A stretch of DNA of 21,584 bases. It comes from CAYNFH01 sp964396385. Its GTDB lineage: Bacteria > Armatimonadota > Chthonomonadetes > Chthonomonadales > CAJBBX01. The notes under the pieces were generated by a model. The model ran no database searches, was not told the origin of the DNA, and saw only the letters and a program-made list of their open reading frames with translations. Positions 13,122 to 20,013 of the stretch are shown piece after piece (the first letter of the stretch is position 1; every line of letters starts with the position of its first letter). The position numbers and the translations under genes are program-made. The stretch lies in NCBI GenBank assembly GCA_964396385.1, contig CAYNFH010000104.1, positions 1 to 21,584 on the forward strand. Reading direction: 5' to 3'.

Positions 13122-14372
13122 CTAGTGTATCGTACCAGTTTCTACGCCCATCATCTGTAGGGCGGCCGCCGCCGCCTGGCGAACGACCGATTCGCGGTGG
13201 TGCAGCAGCTTCTTGAGCGGATCTATGGCGCGGCGGTCGCCGATTCGTCCCAGCGCCAGCGCGGCCTGCTTCGGAATCGCCTCGTCCCGGTTGGAGAAGG
13301 AGCCAATCAGGGCCGGTACGGCCCGCCGATCCCGGATCTTCCCCAGCGCCTTGGCGGCCTGCTCCTGCACGTCCTCATTCTCCCGGGCATCCACGAGCCT
13401 GCGCCCCAGCGGCTCCGTGGCCCGCCGGTCGCGGAGCTCGCCGAGCGCCTGCGCCGCCTCAAACCTTACAAAGACGTGCTTGTCTCCGAGCGCGGCGATC
13501 AGCGCCGGCACCGCCGAGGTTTCACGCAGTCGTCCGAGCGAGTAGGCGGCGCTGCCGCGCACGAACGGGTCTTTCTCGCGCAGCCCCTGCTCCAGCACCG
13601 GGATGGCGCGTCGATCCCCCAGCCTGCCGAGGGCGTCCGCGGCGAAGAACTTCAGGCCGAACCGCCCCGGCCCGGATGTGGTCTGGACGATATGGATCAG
13701 CGCCGGAACCACGCTCCGGTCTCCAAGCGTACCCAGGGCCGTAGCCGCGGCCTGCTGCACGTCTCTCCGCGGGTCCGCAAGCAAGCGCACTATCGGTTGG
13801 GCCGCGCGGCGGTCCTCAAAGCCCTGCAGGGAGTAGACCGACTTCAGACGCACACGCCAGTCCGGGTCACGGAGCGCGCCAATGAGCGGAGTTACCGCCC
13901 GCGGGTCGCTCAACAGGCCTGCCGCCTCCGCCGCATCCCGCCGGACTTCCGGGCGCGAGTCGCGCAGGGCGCGAAGCGCGGCGGGCACGGCACGCCGGTC
14001 GCCAAGGATCCCCAGCGCGCGGATCGCCCCGGCCCGTACACCCGGGTTGGCCGCGCGAGAGTCGGCGATGAGAGCGGGTACAGCGGCCCTGTCCCGTGTG
14101 TTGGCCAGCGCGGCCACGACCTGAGCGCGCACGCTCGCAACCGGCTCCCTGATCAGTGCCCGGAGCAGGACAGGCGTCGCGGCTTTGTCTTTGCGCCTGG
14201 CCAGGGCCTCCGCGGCGTCCGCCCGGGCGGCCACGTTGGGCGAGGAGAGCGCATGGATGAGCTGTGCCGTCGTCTGTGCTCCGGCCGGCTGCCCCAGGAA
14301 CACGGCCGCAGCGAGGACGGTGCCTCGGCAGCGGGTGACGATGGCGTGGAAACCGCGGCCAACATTAACCAT
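13122..14372 (-). CDS. Secreted HEAT-repeat protein
   Basis: The 416-residue product has a signal-like N-terminus ('GTVLAAAVFLGQPAGAQ'). It is then built almost entirely of about twelve HEAT/PBS-lyase-type repeats of ~31 residues, with consensus 'DRRAVPALI.AL.D....VR..AA.ALG.LG'. The concave helical surface would bind other proteins. The catalytic phycocyanobilin-lyase function is not implied. The only in-frame start is the ATG at 14372, 6 nt past the gatB stop and inside a heptamer-like array. A weak G-rich stretch precedes it. It lies in the same transcript as gatB and the TPR gene. Confidence 0.93.
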   Translation of the reverse strand: MVNVGRGFHAIVTRCRGTVLAAAVFLGQPAGAQTTAQLIHALSSPNVAARADAAEALARRKDKAATPVLLRALIREPVASVRAQVVAALANTRDRAAVPALIADSRAANPGVRAGAIRALGILGDRRAVPAALRALRDSRPEVRRDAAEAAGLLSDPRAVTPLIGALRDPDWRVRLKSVYSLQGFEDRRAAQPIVRLLADPRRDVQQAAATALGTLGDRSVVPALIHIVQTTSGPGRFGLKFFAADALGRLGDRRAIPVLEQGLREKDPFVRGSAAYSLGRLRETSAVPALIAALGDKHVFVRFEAAQALGELRDRRATEPLGRRLVDARENEDVQEQAAKALGKIRDRRAVPALIGSFSNRDEAIPKQAALALGRIGDRRAIDPLKKLLHHRESVVRQAAAAALQMMGVETGTIH

Positions 14373-14384
14373 TGGCCATCAACC
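14364..14384 (-). repeat. Degenerate heptamer array spanning the gatB stop and HEAT start
   Basis: On the coding strand the units are GGTTGAT, GGCCAAT and GGTTAAT. The first contains the TGA stop of gatB, and the second and third frame the ATG of the HEAT gene. Weaker than the other arrays. Confidence 0.5.
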
Positions 14385-15830
14385 AACCCCCGCTCGTTCC
14401 GATTCCAGTCGCGTGCGGAGGAGGCGGTTGACCTCTTGTGGGTTCGCTTTGCCTTGGCTCTGCTTCATGATCTGGCCCACCAGGAAGCCGAACTTCTTCT
14501 CGTCGCCGGCCCTGAGCGCCTCCCAAACCGGCTGCTGAGCGGCGATGACGCTGTCGATGATGCCGGCAATGGCGCTCTCGTCCCGGATCTGGGGACCCTC
14601 CGCCTCGGCCAGCTTGCGTGGGTCCTCGCCGGTCTCGAACATCCGCTCGAAGAGCGACTTGGCCATCTTGCCGCTGATGGTGCCGTCGGCCATCAGCCCG
14701 AGCATGCCGGCCAGGTGGGCCGCGGTGACCTTGCTCTCCGTAATCTCCTGGTTGGACACGTTGAGCAAGCGCGCAAAGTCGCCCATCATCCAGTTGGAGA
14801 CCGCCTTGGGATCGCCGGACAGGCCAGCCGCCTCCTCAAAGAAGCGGGCGGAGGCGCGGGTCTGGGTGAGTATGTCCGCATCGTACTCCGGCAGGCCGTA
14901 CTGCTCTACAAATCGGCGGCGCGTGGCATCCGGCAGCTCCGGCATGGTGTCCCGGATACGCTCGATCCAGTCCGCCGTGATGTGGAGCGGGACCAGGTCC
15001 GGCTCCGGAAAGTAGCGGTACTCCTGCTCCACCTCCTTGGAGCGCTGGGAGAAGGTCTGCCCCTTGAGCTCGTTCCATCCGCGCGTCTCCTGCTCCACCG
15101 GCACGCCGCGCTCCAGGAGCGCAATCTGGCGCTCGACCTCGTACTGGGTCCCGCGATAGACGGAGCGGAAGGAGTTGAGGTTCTTTATCTCCGTCTTGGT
15201 GCCGAACTCCTGGGAGCCTTTGACGCGGACGGAGAGGTTTGGCTCGCAGCGGAGGCTGCCTTCCTCCATCTTGCCGTCCGACACGCCGACGTAGGTGAGG
15301 ATGGCGCGCAGCTTGGTGAGATAGGCGCGGGCCTCCTCCGCCGTGTGCATGTCTGGCGGAAACTCCGTCACGATCTCCATGAGCGGTACGCCGGAGCGGT
15401 TGTAGTCCACCTCGCTCTCGCCGCTAGCCACGTGGAAGAGCTTGCCGGTATCCTCCTCTAGATGGACGCGGCGGATGTGGACGCGTGTGGTCTTGCCGTC
15501 TACTTCGATGTCCAGCCACCCCTTCACGCCAATGGGCCGGTCGTACTCGGAGATCTGGTATCCCTTGGGCAGGTCTGGGTAGTAGTAGTTCTTGCGGTCG
15601 AAACGAGCGTCTTCGTTGACGTGGCAGTTGAGGGCGAGGGCCGTGCGGATTACGTGCTCCACCGCGAGCCGGTTCATCACGGGCAGGGAGCCCGGCATGC
15701 CGAGGCAGACGGGGCAGCAGCGAGTATTGGGCTCACCTCCGAAGGCATTGCGGCACCCGCAGAACATCTTGCTCTCCGTTAAGAGCTCCGCGTGCACCTC
15801 CATCCCTATAACTGCCTCATACTCTGTCAC
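14379..15830 (-). CDS. gatB: Asp/Glu-tRNA(Asn/Gln) amidotransferase subunit B
   Basis: GatB activates misacylated Glu-tRNA(Gln) or Asp-tRNA(Asn) by phosphorylation for amidation within GatCAB. The 483-residue product begins 'YEAVIGMEVHAELLTESKMFCGC', with zinc ligands Cys24 and Cys26 and the 'CPVC' pair (Cys39, Cys42). It continues with 'YYYPDLPKGYQISEYDRPI' and ends with the C-terminal YqeY-like tail 'GFLVGQIMKQSQGKANPQEVNRLLR'. The GTG start overlaps the GNAT stop as GTGA (15827-15830). Three inserted genes separate it from gatA, an unusual order. Confidence 0.97.
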   Translation of the reverse strand: MTEYEAVIGMEVHAELLTESKMFCGCRNAFGGEPNTRCCPVCLGMPGSLPVMNRLAVEHVIRTALALNCHVNEDARFDRKNYYYPDLPKGYQISEYDRPIGVKGWLDIEVDGKTTRVHIRRVHLEEDTGKLFHVASGESEVDYNRSGVPLMEIVTEFPPDMHTAEEARAYLTKLRAILTYVGVSDGKMEEGSLRCEPNLSVRVKGSQEFGTKTEIKNLNSFRSVYRGTQYEVERQIALLERGVPVEQETRGWNELKGQTFSQRSKEVEQEYRYFPEPDLVPLHITADWIERIRDTMPELPDATRRRFVEQYGLPEYDADILTQTRASARFFEEAAGLSGDPKAVSNWMMGDFARLLNVSNQEITESKVTAAHLAGMLGLMADGTISGKMAKSLFERMFETGEDPRKLAEAEGPQIRDESAIAGIIDSVIAAQQPVWEALRAGDEKKFGFLVGQIMKQSQGKANPQEVNRLLRTRLESERAGVG

Positions 15831-16318
15831 AGCAGCAGCTCCAGGTACGCTACGTCAAACCAGCGTCCGAACTTGGTGAACACCTCCCGCAGGACGCCAC
15901 GGTCCTGGAAGCCGTGCGCCCGGTGGAGACGAAGGCTCGCTTCATTCTGCGCGTCGATGGCTGCCACGAGGGCATGCAGCCCCATGGCGCGTCCCGCCTC
16001 AATGAGGGGCGGCAAGAGGGCGCCGCCTACTCCTCGGCCCCGGTGCTCCGCCGCCACGTAAACGGAAACCTCCGACGTGAATCGATAACCGTAGCGGGTC
16101 TTGTAGGCACTCAGGCTCGCCCAGCCAACCACCCCGTCGCTACCCACCACCGCGACGAGCGTGGGATAGCCCGCCCGGGTGCGCTCGTCGTACCACTGCA
16201 GCCGCTGCTCCAGTGTCTGCGGCTCGTAGTCTGCCGTCGCGCTCGTGGTGAGGACAGCGTCATTGTATATCTCCATCACCGCCAGCATGTCATCGCGGGT
16301 GGCCGCTCGAATGTCCAT
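15827..16318 (-). CDS. GNAT acetyltransferase, phosphinothricin N-acetyltransferase-like
   Basis: The 163-residue product matches the Pat/MnaT group of GNAT enzymes: 'IRAATRDDMLAVMEIYNDAVLTTSATADYEP' at the N-terminus, and the acetyl-CoA loop 'YVAAEHRGRGVGGALLPPLIEAG' (~88-110, with RGRGVGG at 93-99). Further on are 'DAQNEASLRLHRAHGF' and 'FGRWFDVAYLEL'. It probably acetylates amino acid derivatives such as methionine sulfoximine or sulfone. The exact substrate cannot be read. It starts 7 nt after the DUF5615 gene and overlaps gatB by 4 nt. Confidence 0.9.
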   Translation of the reverse strand: MDIRAATRDDMLAVMEIYNDAVLTTSATADYEPQTLEQRLQWYDERTRAGYPTLVAVVGSDGVVGWASLSAYKTRYGYRFTSEVSVYVAAEHRGRGVGGALLPPLIEAGRAMGLHALVAAIDAQNEASLRLHRAHGFQDRGVLREVFTKFGRWFDVAYLELLL

Positions 16319-16325
16319 CCAGGTG

Positions 16326-16700
16326 CTATTCAGACCGCGGACGCCGAATGCGCGTCTTCTCGGGATCAGCGACTACGAGACAGCCGGCGAGACTGTCCAA
16401 CGTGTGCTCTGCAAGAACGCGCCGAAGTACGTTGTCTATAGCCGTGACACTTCGGCTATGCGACCGAATCAACACGATGCCGGGGTGCGTCCCGGGAGCA
16501 AAGCGGCGAATGTCCGAGAAGTCTAGGTCCAGCGTGATGAACAGGCGCTCGTCGGCACACACCCTCTGCCAGACGACAGAATCTGGCTGTCCGTTCAACC
16601 CCTCCGTTGCCGTGGCGTCGGCGTCGTATCCTGCGCTTCGGACGGTTTGCAGGTGCGTTCGGCCAAGGTTCTCGTCCAGTTTCACGCGAACAGCATTCAC
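16326..16700 (-). CDS. DUF5615 PIN-like protein, putative toxin RNase
   Basis: The 124-residue product has PIN-like acidic motifs: 'LDEN' (Asp9, Glu10, Asn11) at the start and 'TLDLDFSD' (Asp58, Asp60) in the middle, then 'PGIVLIR'. DUF5615 proteins are small PIN-like nucleases usually paired with DUF433 proteins, as here. The GTG start overlaps the DUF433 stop (GTGA, 16697-16700), a classic toxin-antitoxin arrangement. No catalytic acid is visibly missing. Toxicity is inferred from family and context. Confidence 0.87.
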   Translation of the reverse strand: MNAVRVKLDENLGRTHLQTVRSAGYDADATATEGLNGQPDSVVWQRVCADERLFITLDLDFSDIRRFAPGTHPGIVLIRSHSRSVTAIDNVLRRVLAEHTLDSLAGCLVVADPEKTRIRRPRSE

Positions 16701-16936
16701 CGAAGGGGGACCAGCTCTTCCTCGCGCGCGAGGGCGGCTGCGTAGGCGACTGACGCCCGGACATCGTCGCTTGTTAGCTGCGGATACTCCGAGATAATCT
16801 CGGCCTCGCTGAGTCCCTCCGCAAGGTTATCCAGTATCACGGAAACCATAATGCGGGTGCCCGCTATGCACGGCTTGCCGTGGCAAACCGCAGGATCCAC
16901 TTGGATTCTCTGCGTCCATTCAATCATCTCTGACAT
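16697..16936 (-). CDS. DUF433 protein, putative antitoxin of the DUF5615 pair
   Basis: The product has 79 residues, or 76 if the ATG at 16927 is used. The latter has AAGGG at a better distance. Family signature: 'IQVDPAVCHGKPCIAGTRIMVSVILDNLAEGLSEAEIISEYPQLTSDDVRASVAYAAALAREE'-type sequence, a short helix-turn-helix-like domain (~10-68). DUF433 proteins act as VapB-like antitoxins and probable autoregulators. An 8-bp palindrome lies at 16942-16963 just upstream. It is the first gene of the insertion between gatA and gatB. Confidence 0.88.
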   Translation of the reverse strand: MSEMIEWTQRIQVDPAVCHGKPCIAGTRIMVSVILDNLAEGLSEAEIISEYPQLTSDDVRASVAYAAALAREEELVPLR

Positions 16937-16941
16937 CCCTT

Positions 16942-16963
16942 TGTCGAGGTTGCATCCTCGACA
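16942..16963. promoter_or_regulatory. Palindrome upstream of the DUF433-DUF5615 pair
   Basis: TGTCGAGG (16942-16949) and CCTCGACA (16956-16963) are a perfect 8-bp inverted repeat around TTGCAT, ending 5 nt before the first DUF433 start codon. It could be an operator for the antitoxin, a hairpin masking its ribosome site, or a gatA terminator lacking a T-run. Confidence 0.45.
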
Positions 16964-17026
16964 TCGGCTTTGAGGATCTCGCCCCCTCTGCTGAACCGGA
17001 GAAAACAGATTGCATTGGCCGCAAAG

Positions 17027-18487
17027 CTATAAGGCCGGATGCTGGTGGCGCCAGTCGGTCGCCTGCTCGTAGGTGTAGGCGGCGCGCAGGACCGTCTCCT
17101 CGTCGAACGGTCTTCCGATAAGCTGCAGCCCAACGGGGAGACCGTCCACGAATCCACACGGCACCGATATCCCCGGCACGCCCGCCAGGTTGACCGGCAG
17201 CGTACAGACGTCGGTCAGCTTCATGGCCAGCGGGTCGTCGCTCTTCTCCCCGATCGGGAAGGCCACGGTTGGCGCGGTTGGCGTGAGCAGCACGTCAAAC
17301 TGCTCGAAGGCCCGGTCGAACTCCCGCCGGACGAGCGTGCGGACCTGCTGCGCCCGCTTGTAGTAGGCGTCGTAATAGCCTGCCGAGAGGGCATAGGTGC
17401 CGATCATAATCCGCTGCTTCACCTCGTCGCCGAACCCTTCGTCCCGGGTCTTCTCCATCAAACCGATGTGCCCGGCCAGTGCGCGCGTGCGATGCCCGTA
17501 CTTTACGCCGTCGTACCGCGCCAGGTTGCTGGACGCCTCCGCAGGGGCGATGATGTAGTAGCAGGCGAGGCCGTGCTCCGTGGTGGGCAGGCTGCAATCC
17601 TCCGCCGTGGCGCCCAGGCCGCAGAGGAGGTCCGCGGCGGCGCGCGCCAGCTCCGCGACCCGCGGATCCACTCCCGGGCCAAAATACTCCCGCGGCATGC
17701 CGATGCGGAGGCCCTTTACGTCTGCGCGGCAAGCGGCGGTGTAGTCCGGCGTCGGAAGGTCCACGCACGTGGAGTCCGCCGCATCGTGGCCGGCGATGGC
17801 ATTGAGAACGAGCGCACAGTCCTCCACGGTGCGGGTGAGCGGGCCGATCTGGTCGAGCGACGAGGCGTAAGCGACCAGTCCATACCGGCTGACACGCCCG
17901 TACGTAGGCTTCATGCCGACTACACCGCACAGAGCCGCCGGCTGGCGGATGGAGCCCCCGGTGTCGGAGCCCAGCGCTACCGTCGCTTCTGAGGCCGCCA
18001 CCGCCGCGGCCGAGCCCCCGCTGGAACCGCCCGGCACGCGCGAGAGGTCCCAGGGGTTGTGAGTGGAGCCGTACCCGCTGTTCTCCGTGGACGAGCCCAT
18101 GGCGAACTCGTCACAATTGGTCTTGCCGACGAGAATTGCGCCCGCTGCGGCGAGCCGCTCAACCACCTTCGCGCTGTATGGCGGCATGAAGTTGGACAGG
18201 ATCCGGGAGCCGCAGGTGGTACGGATGCCGCGCGTGCAGAGGTTGTCCTTGAGCGCCAGCGGGATCCCGGCGAGCGGGCCGGGCGACTCGCCGCGCGCGA
18301 TCGCGGCGTCCACGGCATCCGCCTCAGCCAGGGCCGTGTCCCGGGTGAAGGTCAGGTACGCCTTGACGCGCTCCTCGACTGCGTCGATACGGGCCAGGAT
18401 CGCTTCCGTCACTTCGCGGGCGGAGACCTGCCGCGAGGCGATCAGTCGCCGCAGCGCCACCGCCGACAGCTCAAACAGTTCCGCCAC
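17027..18487 (-). CDS. gatA: Asp/Glu-tRNA(Asn/Gln) amidotransferase subunit A
   Basis: Glutaminase subunit of GatCAB, releasing ammonia for transamidation. The 486-residue amidase-signature protein shows the Ser-cisSer-Lys triad: Lys80 in 'PLALKDNLCTRG', Ser155 in 'PGGSSGGSA', and nucleophile Ser179 in 'GSDTGGSIRQPA'. 'YGRVSRYGLVAYASSLDQIGP' follows. The GTG start is 2 nt after the gatC stop, with the Shine-Dalgarno AAGGG overlapping that stop. Confidence 0.98.
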   Translation of the reverse strand: MAELFELSAVALRRLIASRQVSAREVTEAILARIDAVEERVKAYLTFTRDTALAEADAVDAAIARGESPGPLAGIPLALKDNLCTRGIRTTCGSRILSNFMPPYSAKVVERLAAAGAILVGKTNCDEFAMGSSTENSGYGSTHNPWDLSRVPGGSSGGSAAAVAASEATVALGSDTGGSIRQPAALCGVVGMKPTYGRVSRYGLVAYASSLDQIGPLTRTVEDCALVLNAIAGHDAADSTCVDLPTPDYTAACRADVKGLRIGMPREYFGPGVDPRVAELARAAADLLCGLGATAEDCSLPTTEHGLACYYIIAPAEASSNLARYDGVKYGHRTRALAGHIGLMEKTRDEGFGDEVKQRIMIGTYALSAGYYDAYYKRAQQVRTLVRREFDRAFEQFDVLLTPTAPTVAFPIGEKSDDPLAMKLTDVCTLPVNLAGVPGISVPCGFVDGLPVGLQLIGRPFDEETVLRAAYTYEQATDWRHQHPAL

Positions 18488-18489
18488 CG

Positions 18490-18780
18490 CTACCCTTCCA
18501 GTATGCGCGGCACGACGAAGCAGCCGTCCCGGGACTCGGGTGCGTTGCGGAGCACGTCCTCCCGTAGAAGGGAAGGGCGCACCGCGTCCTCCCGCAGCAC
18601 GTTGGAGAGCGGGATGCTGTGGGAGGTGGGCTCGATGTCGTTGACGTCGAGCTGCTGGAGCGCCTCAAACTGGGTGATCAGGTCGTTAATGTGGCGCGTC
18701 TGGCGGTCGAGCTCATCGTCCTCCAGCTCCAACCTGCTGAGCAGCGCGACTTTCCTCACGTCCTCCCGTGTCAGCGCCAT
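18490..18780 (-). CDS. gatC: Asp/Glu-tRNA(Asn/Gln) amidotransferase subunit C
   Basis: The small subunit clamps GatA and GatB together. The ATG at 18780 has AGGAGG at 7 nt and gives 96 residues, the usual size. Signature: 'LTREDVRKVALLSRLELEDDELDRQTRHINDLITQFEALQQLDVNDIEPTSH', ending with 'VLREDAVRPSLLREDVLRNAPESRDGCFVVPRIL'-type sequence. An open frame continuing to 19290 runs antisense to the oxidoreductase gene and is not coding. First gene of the long minus-strand block. Confidence 0.96.
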   Translation of the reverse strand: MALTREDVRKVALLSRLELEDDELDRQTRHINDLITQFEALQQLDVNDIEPTSHSIPLSNVLREDAVRPSLLREDVLRNAPESRDGCFVVPRILEG

Positions 18781-18810
18781 AGGGATTCCTCCTGTCCGTC
18801 CGGTGGAGAG

Positions 18811-18819
18811 ATTATAGCA
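18811..18819 (-). promoter_or_regulatory. Extended -10 promoter of gatCA
   Basis: On the minus strand TGC-TATAAT is a perfect extended -10 box. The region 17 nt further upstream is GC-rich with no -35 hexamer. It would start transcription about 25 nt before the gatC ATG. Confidence 0.65.
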
Positions 18820-18894
18820 TTGGAAGGGGCGGGCGCTCCCGGCGGGTACACTTGGACACCTGAGGCGAATGCACGGCGTTGAGGAGGACGGCGG

Positions 18895-19914
18895 ATGTTC
18901 AGGGCGCTGATCGTCGGTGCCGGAGGCATGGGGCGGGCGTGGGGACGCAACCTGCGAGACTGCCCGGACGTGGAGGTGGCGGGCTGGATGGACATCCGGC
19001 CGGGAGTCGCCGCGGAAGCCGCCGAAGAGACGAAGCTGAGCGGCCTCTTTACAGGCGAAGATCTGACCCAGGCGCTGGAGGAGACGAAGCCCGACTTTGT
19101 GGTCGACGTGACGGTGCCGGAGGCACACCGGGACGTGACGGTGCAGAGCCTGAAGGCCGGCATCCCCGTGCTGGGCGAGAAGCCGATGGCGGATAGCATG
19201 GAGCACGCACGGGAGATGGTCCGGGCCTCTGAGCGGGCCGGCAAGCTGTACATGGTGAGCCAGAGCCGCCGGTACGACGCCCGCCTGCACGCGTACCGGC
19301 AGCTCATCGAGTCCCGCATCGGGCCTCTAGGCATCCTCAATTCCGACTTCTACATCGGCGCGCACTTCGGCGGGTTTCGCGACGAGATGCCCAGTCCATT
19401 GCTGCTGGACATGGCAATCCACACGCTGGACGCGGCGCGGTACCTCTGCGGCGCGGATCCGGTGGCGGTCTACTGCGAGGAGTTCAACCCGAGTTGGAGC
19501 TGGTACCGTGGGGATGCCTGCGCGACGGCCATTTTTGAGATGACGCGTGGCCTGCGCTACACCTACCGAGGGAGTTGGTGCGCGGAGGGGCTGCACACCT
19601 CCTGGGAGGCGGAGTGGCGGGCGGTAGGGCCTCACGGCACGGCCACGTGGGACGGGAAGGGCGCACCCGTTGCGGCATTAGTGGCGGAGCGCGCCGGGTT
19701 CCTTTCGCGCACGGAGGAGCACACGGCGGAGGTAGCGGAGGGAGTGCCCGGTGGGATAGCGGGATCGCTGCGCGACTTTCTGCACGCGCTGGAGACAGGT
19801 GCTACACCAATGGGGGAGTGCCACGACAACATCAAGAGCCTGGCCATGGTGTTCGGCGCCATCGAGTCGGCGAAGCATGGCAAGAGGCTCAACGTGGAAG
19901 GATCCCTTTCTTGA
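18895..19914 (+). CDS. Gfo/Idh/MocA family NAD(P)-dependent oxidoreductase
   Basis: The 339-residue product has an N-terminal Rossmann fold ('ALIVGAGGMGRAWGRNL', residues 4-20), the family motif Glu95-Lys96-Pro97 ('GEKPMA'), and a C-terminal beta-sheet domain with the catalytic-type Asp172 and His176 ('LLDMAIHTLDAARYLCG'). Such enzymes oxidise or epimerise sugars and inositols. The substrate is not identifiable. The ATG follows GAGGAGG at 7 nt. It is divergent from gatC. Its TGA stop lies inside the -35 box of the next gene's promoter. It may belong with the sugar-binding protein type of catabolism seen at the left edge, but there is no direct link. Confidence 0.93.
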   Translation: MFRALIVGAGGMGRAWGRNLRDCPDVEVAGWMDIRPGVAAEAAEETKLSGLFTGEDLTQALEETKPDFVVDVTVPEAHRDVTVQSLKAGIPVLGEKPMADSMEHAREMVRASERAGKLYMVSQSRRYDARLHAYRQLIESRIGPLGILNSDFYIGAHFGGFRDEMPSPLLLDMAIHTLDAARYLCGADPVAVYCEEFNPSWSWYRGDACATAIFEMTRGLRYTYRGSWCAEGLHTSWEAEWRAVGPHGTATWDGKGAPVAALVAERAGFLSRTEEHTAEVAEGVPGGIAGSLRDFLHALETGATPMGECHDNIKSLAMVFGAIESAKHGKRLNVEGSLS

Positions 19915-19939
19915 CTTCACTCCGCTCGGCGGCTATACT
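19911..19939 (+). promoter_or_regulatory. Sigma-70-type promoter of the zinc-ribbon/L12-like gene
   Basis: TTGACT (19911-19916) and TATACT (19934-19939) lie 17 nt apart. The -35 box overlaps the stop codon of the oxidoreductase gene (19912-19914). The promoter shares TTGACTTC and a GCTCGRCGGC word with the Rrf2 promoter. Confidence 0.85.
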
Positions 19940-19948
19940 GGAAACGCG

Positions 19949-19986
19949 CCAGCGCGGGCTCCCGTCTGCGTATTATCGCGCGCTGG
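19949..19986 (+). promoter_or_regulatory. Leader hairpin before the zinc-ribbon gene
   Basis: CCAGCGCG (19949-19956) pairs with CGCGCTGG (19979-19986) across a 22-nt loop within the ~67-nt leader. The ribosome site (TGAGG) lies just beyond it. No known riboswitch recognised. Confidence 0.35.
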
Positions 19987-20013
19987 GTCTTACCTCTCGG
20001 TGAGGATTAGAAC

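Noticed and set aside
13197..15461. A 754-codon open frame on the plus strand
   Set aside because: It lies antisense to the HEAT and gatB genes, which are certain. The composition is arginine/leucine/proline-rich shadow sequence, as is usual opposite GC-rich genes.
18841..18894. Promoter for the oxidoreductase gene
   Set aside because: A TACACT at 18847-18852 has no -35 partner at 17 nt, and TTGGAC nearby has no -10. Not supported.
18490..19290. gatC frame extended to 266 codons
   Set aside because: The extra part runs antisense to the oxidoreductase gene. The ATG at 18780 has a perfect Shine-Dalgarno sequence and standard GatC length.
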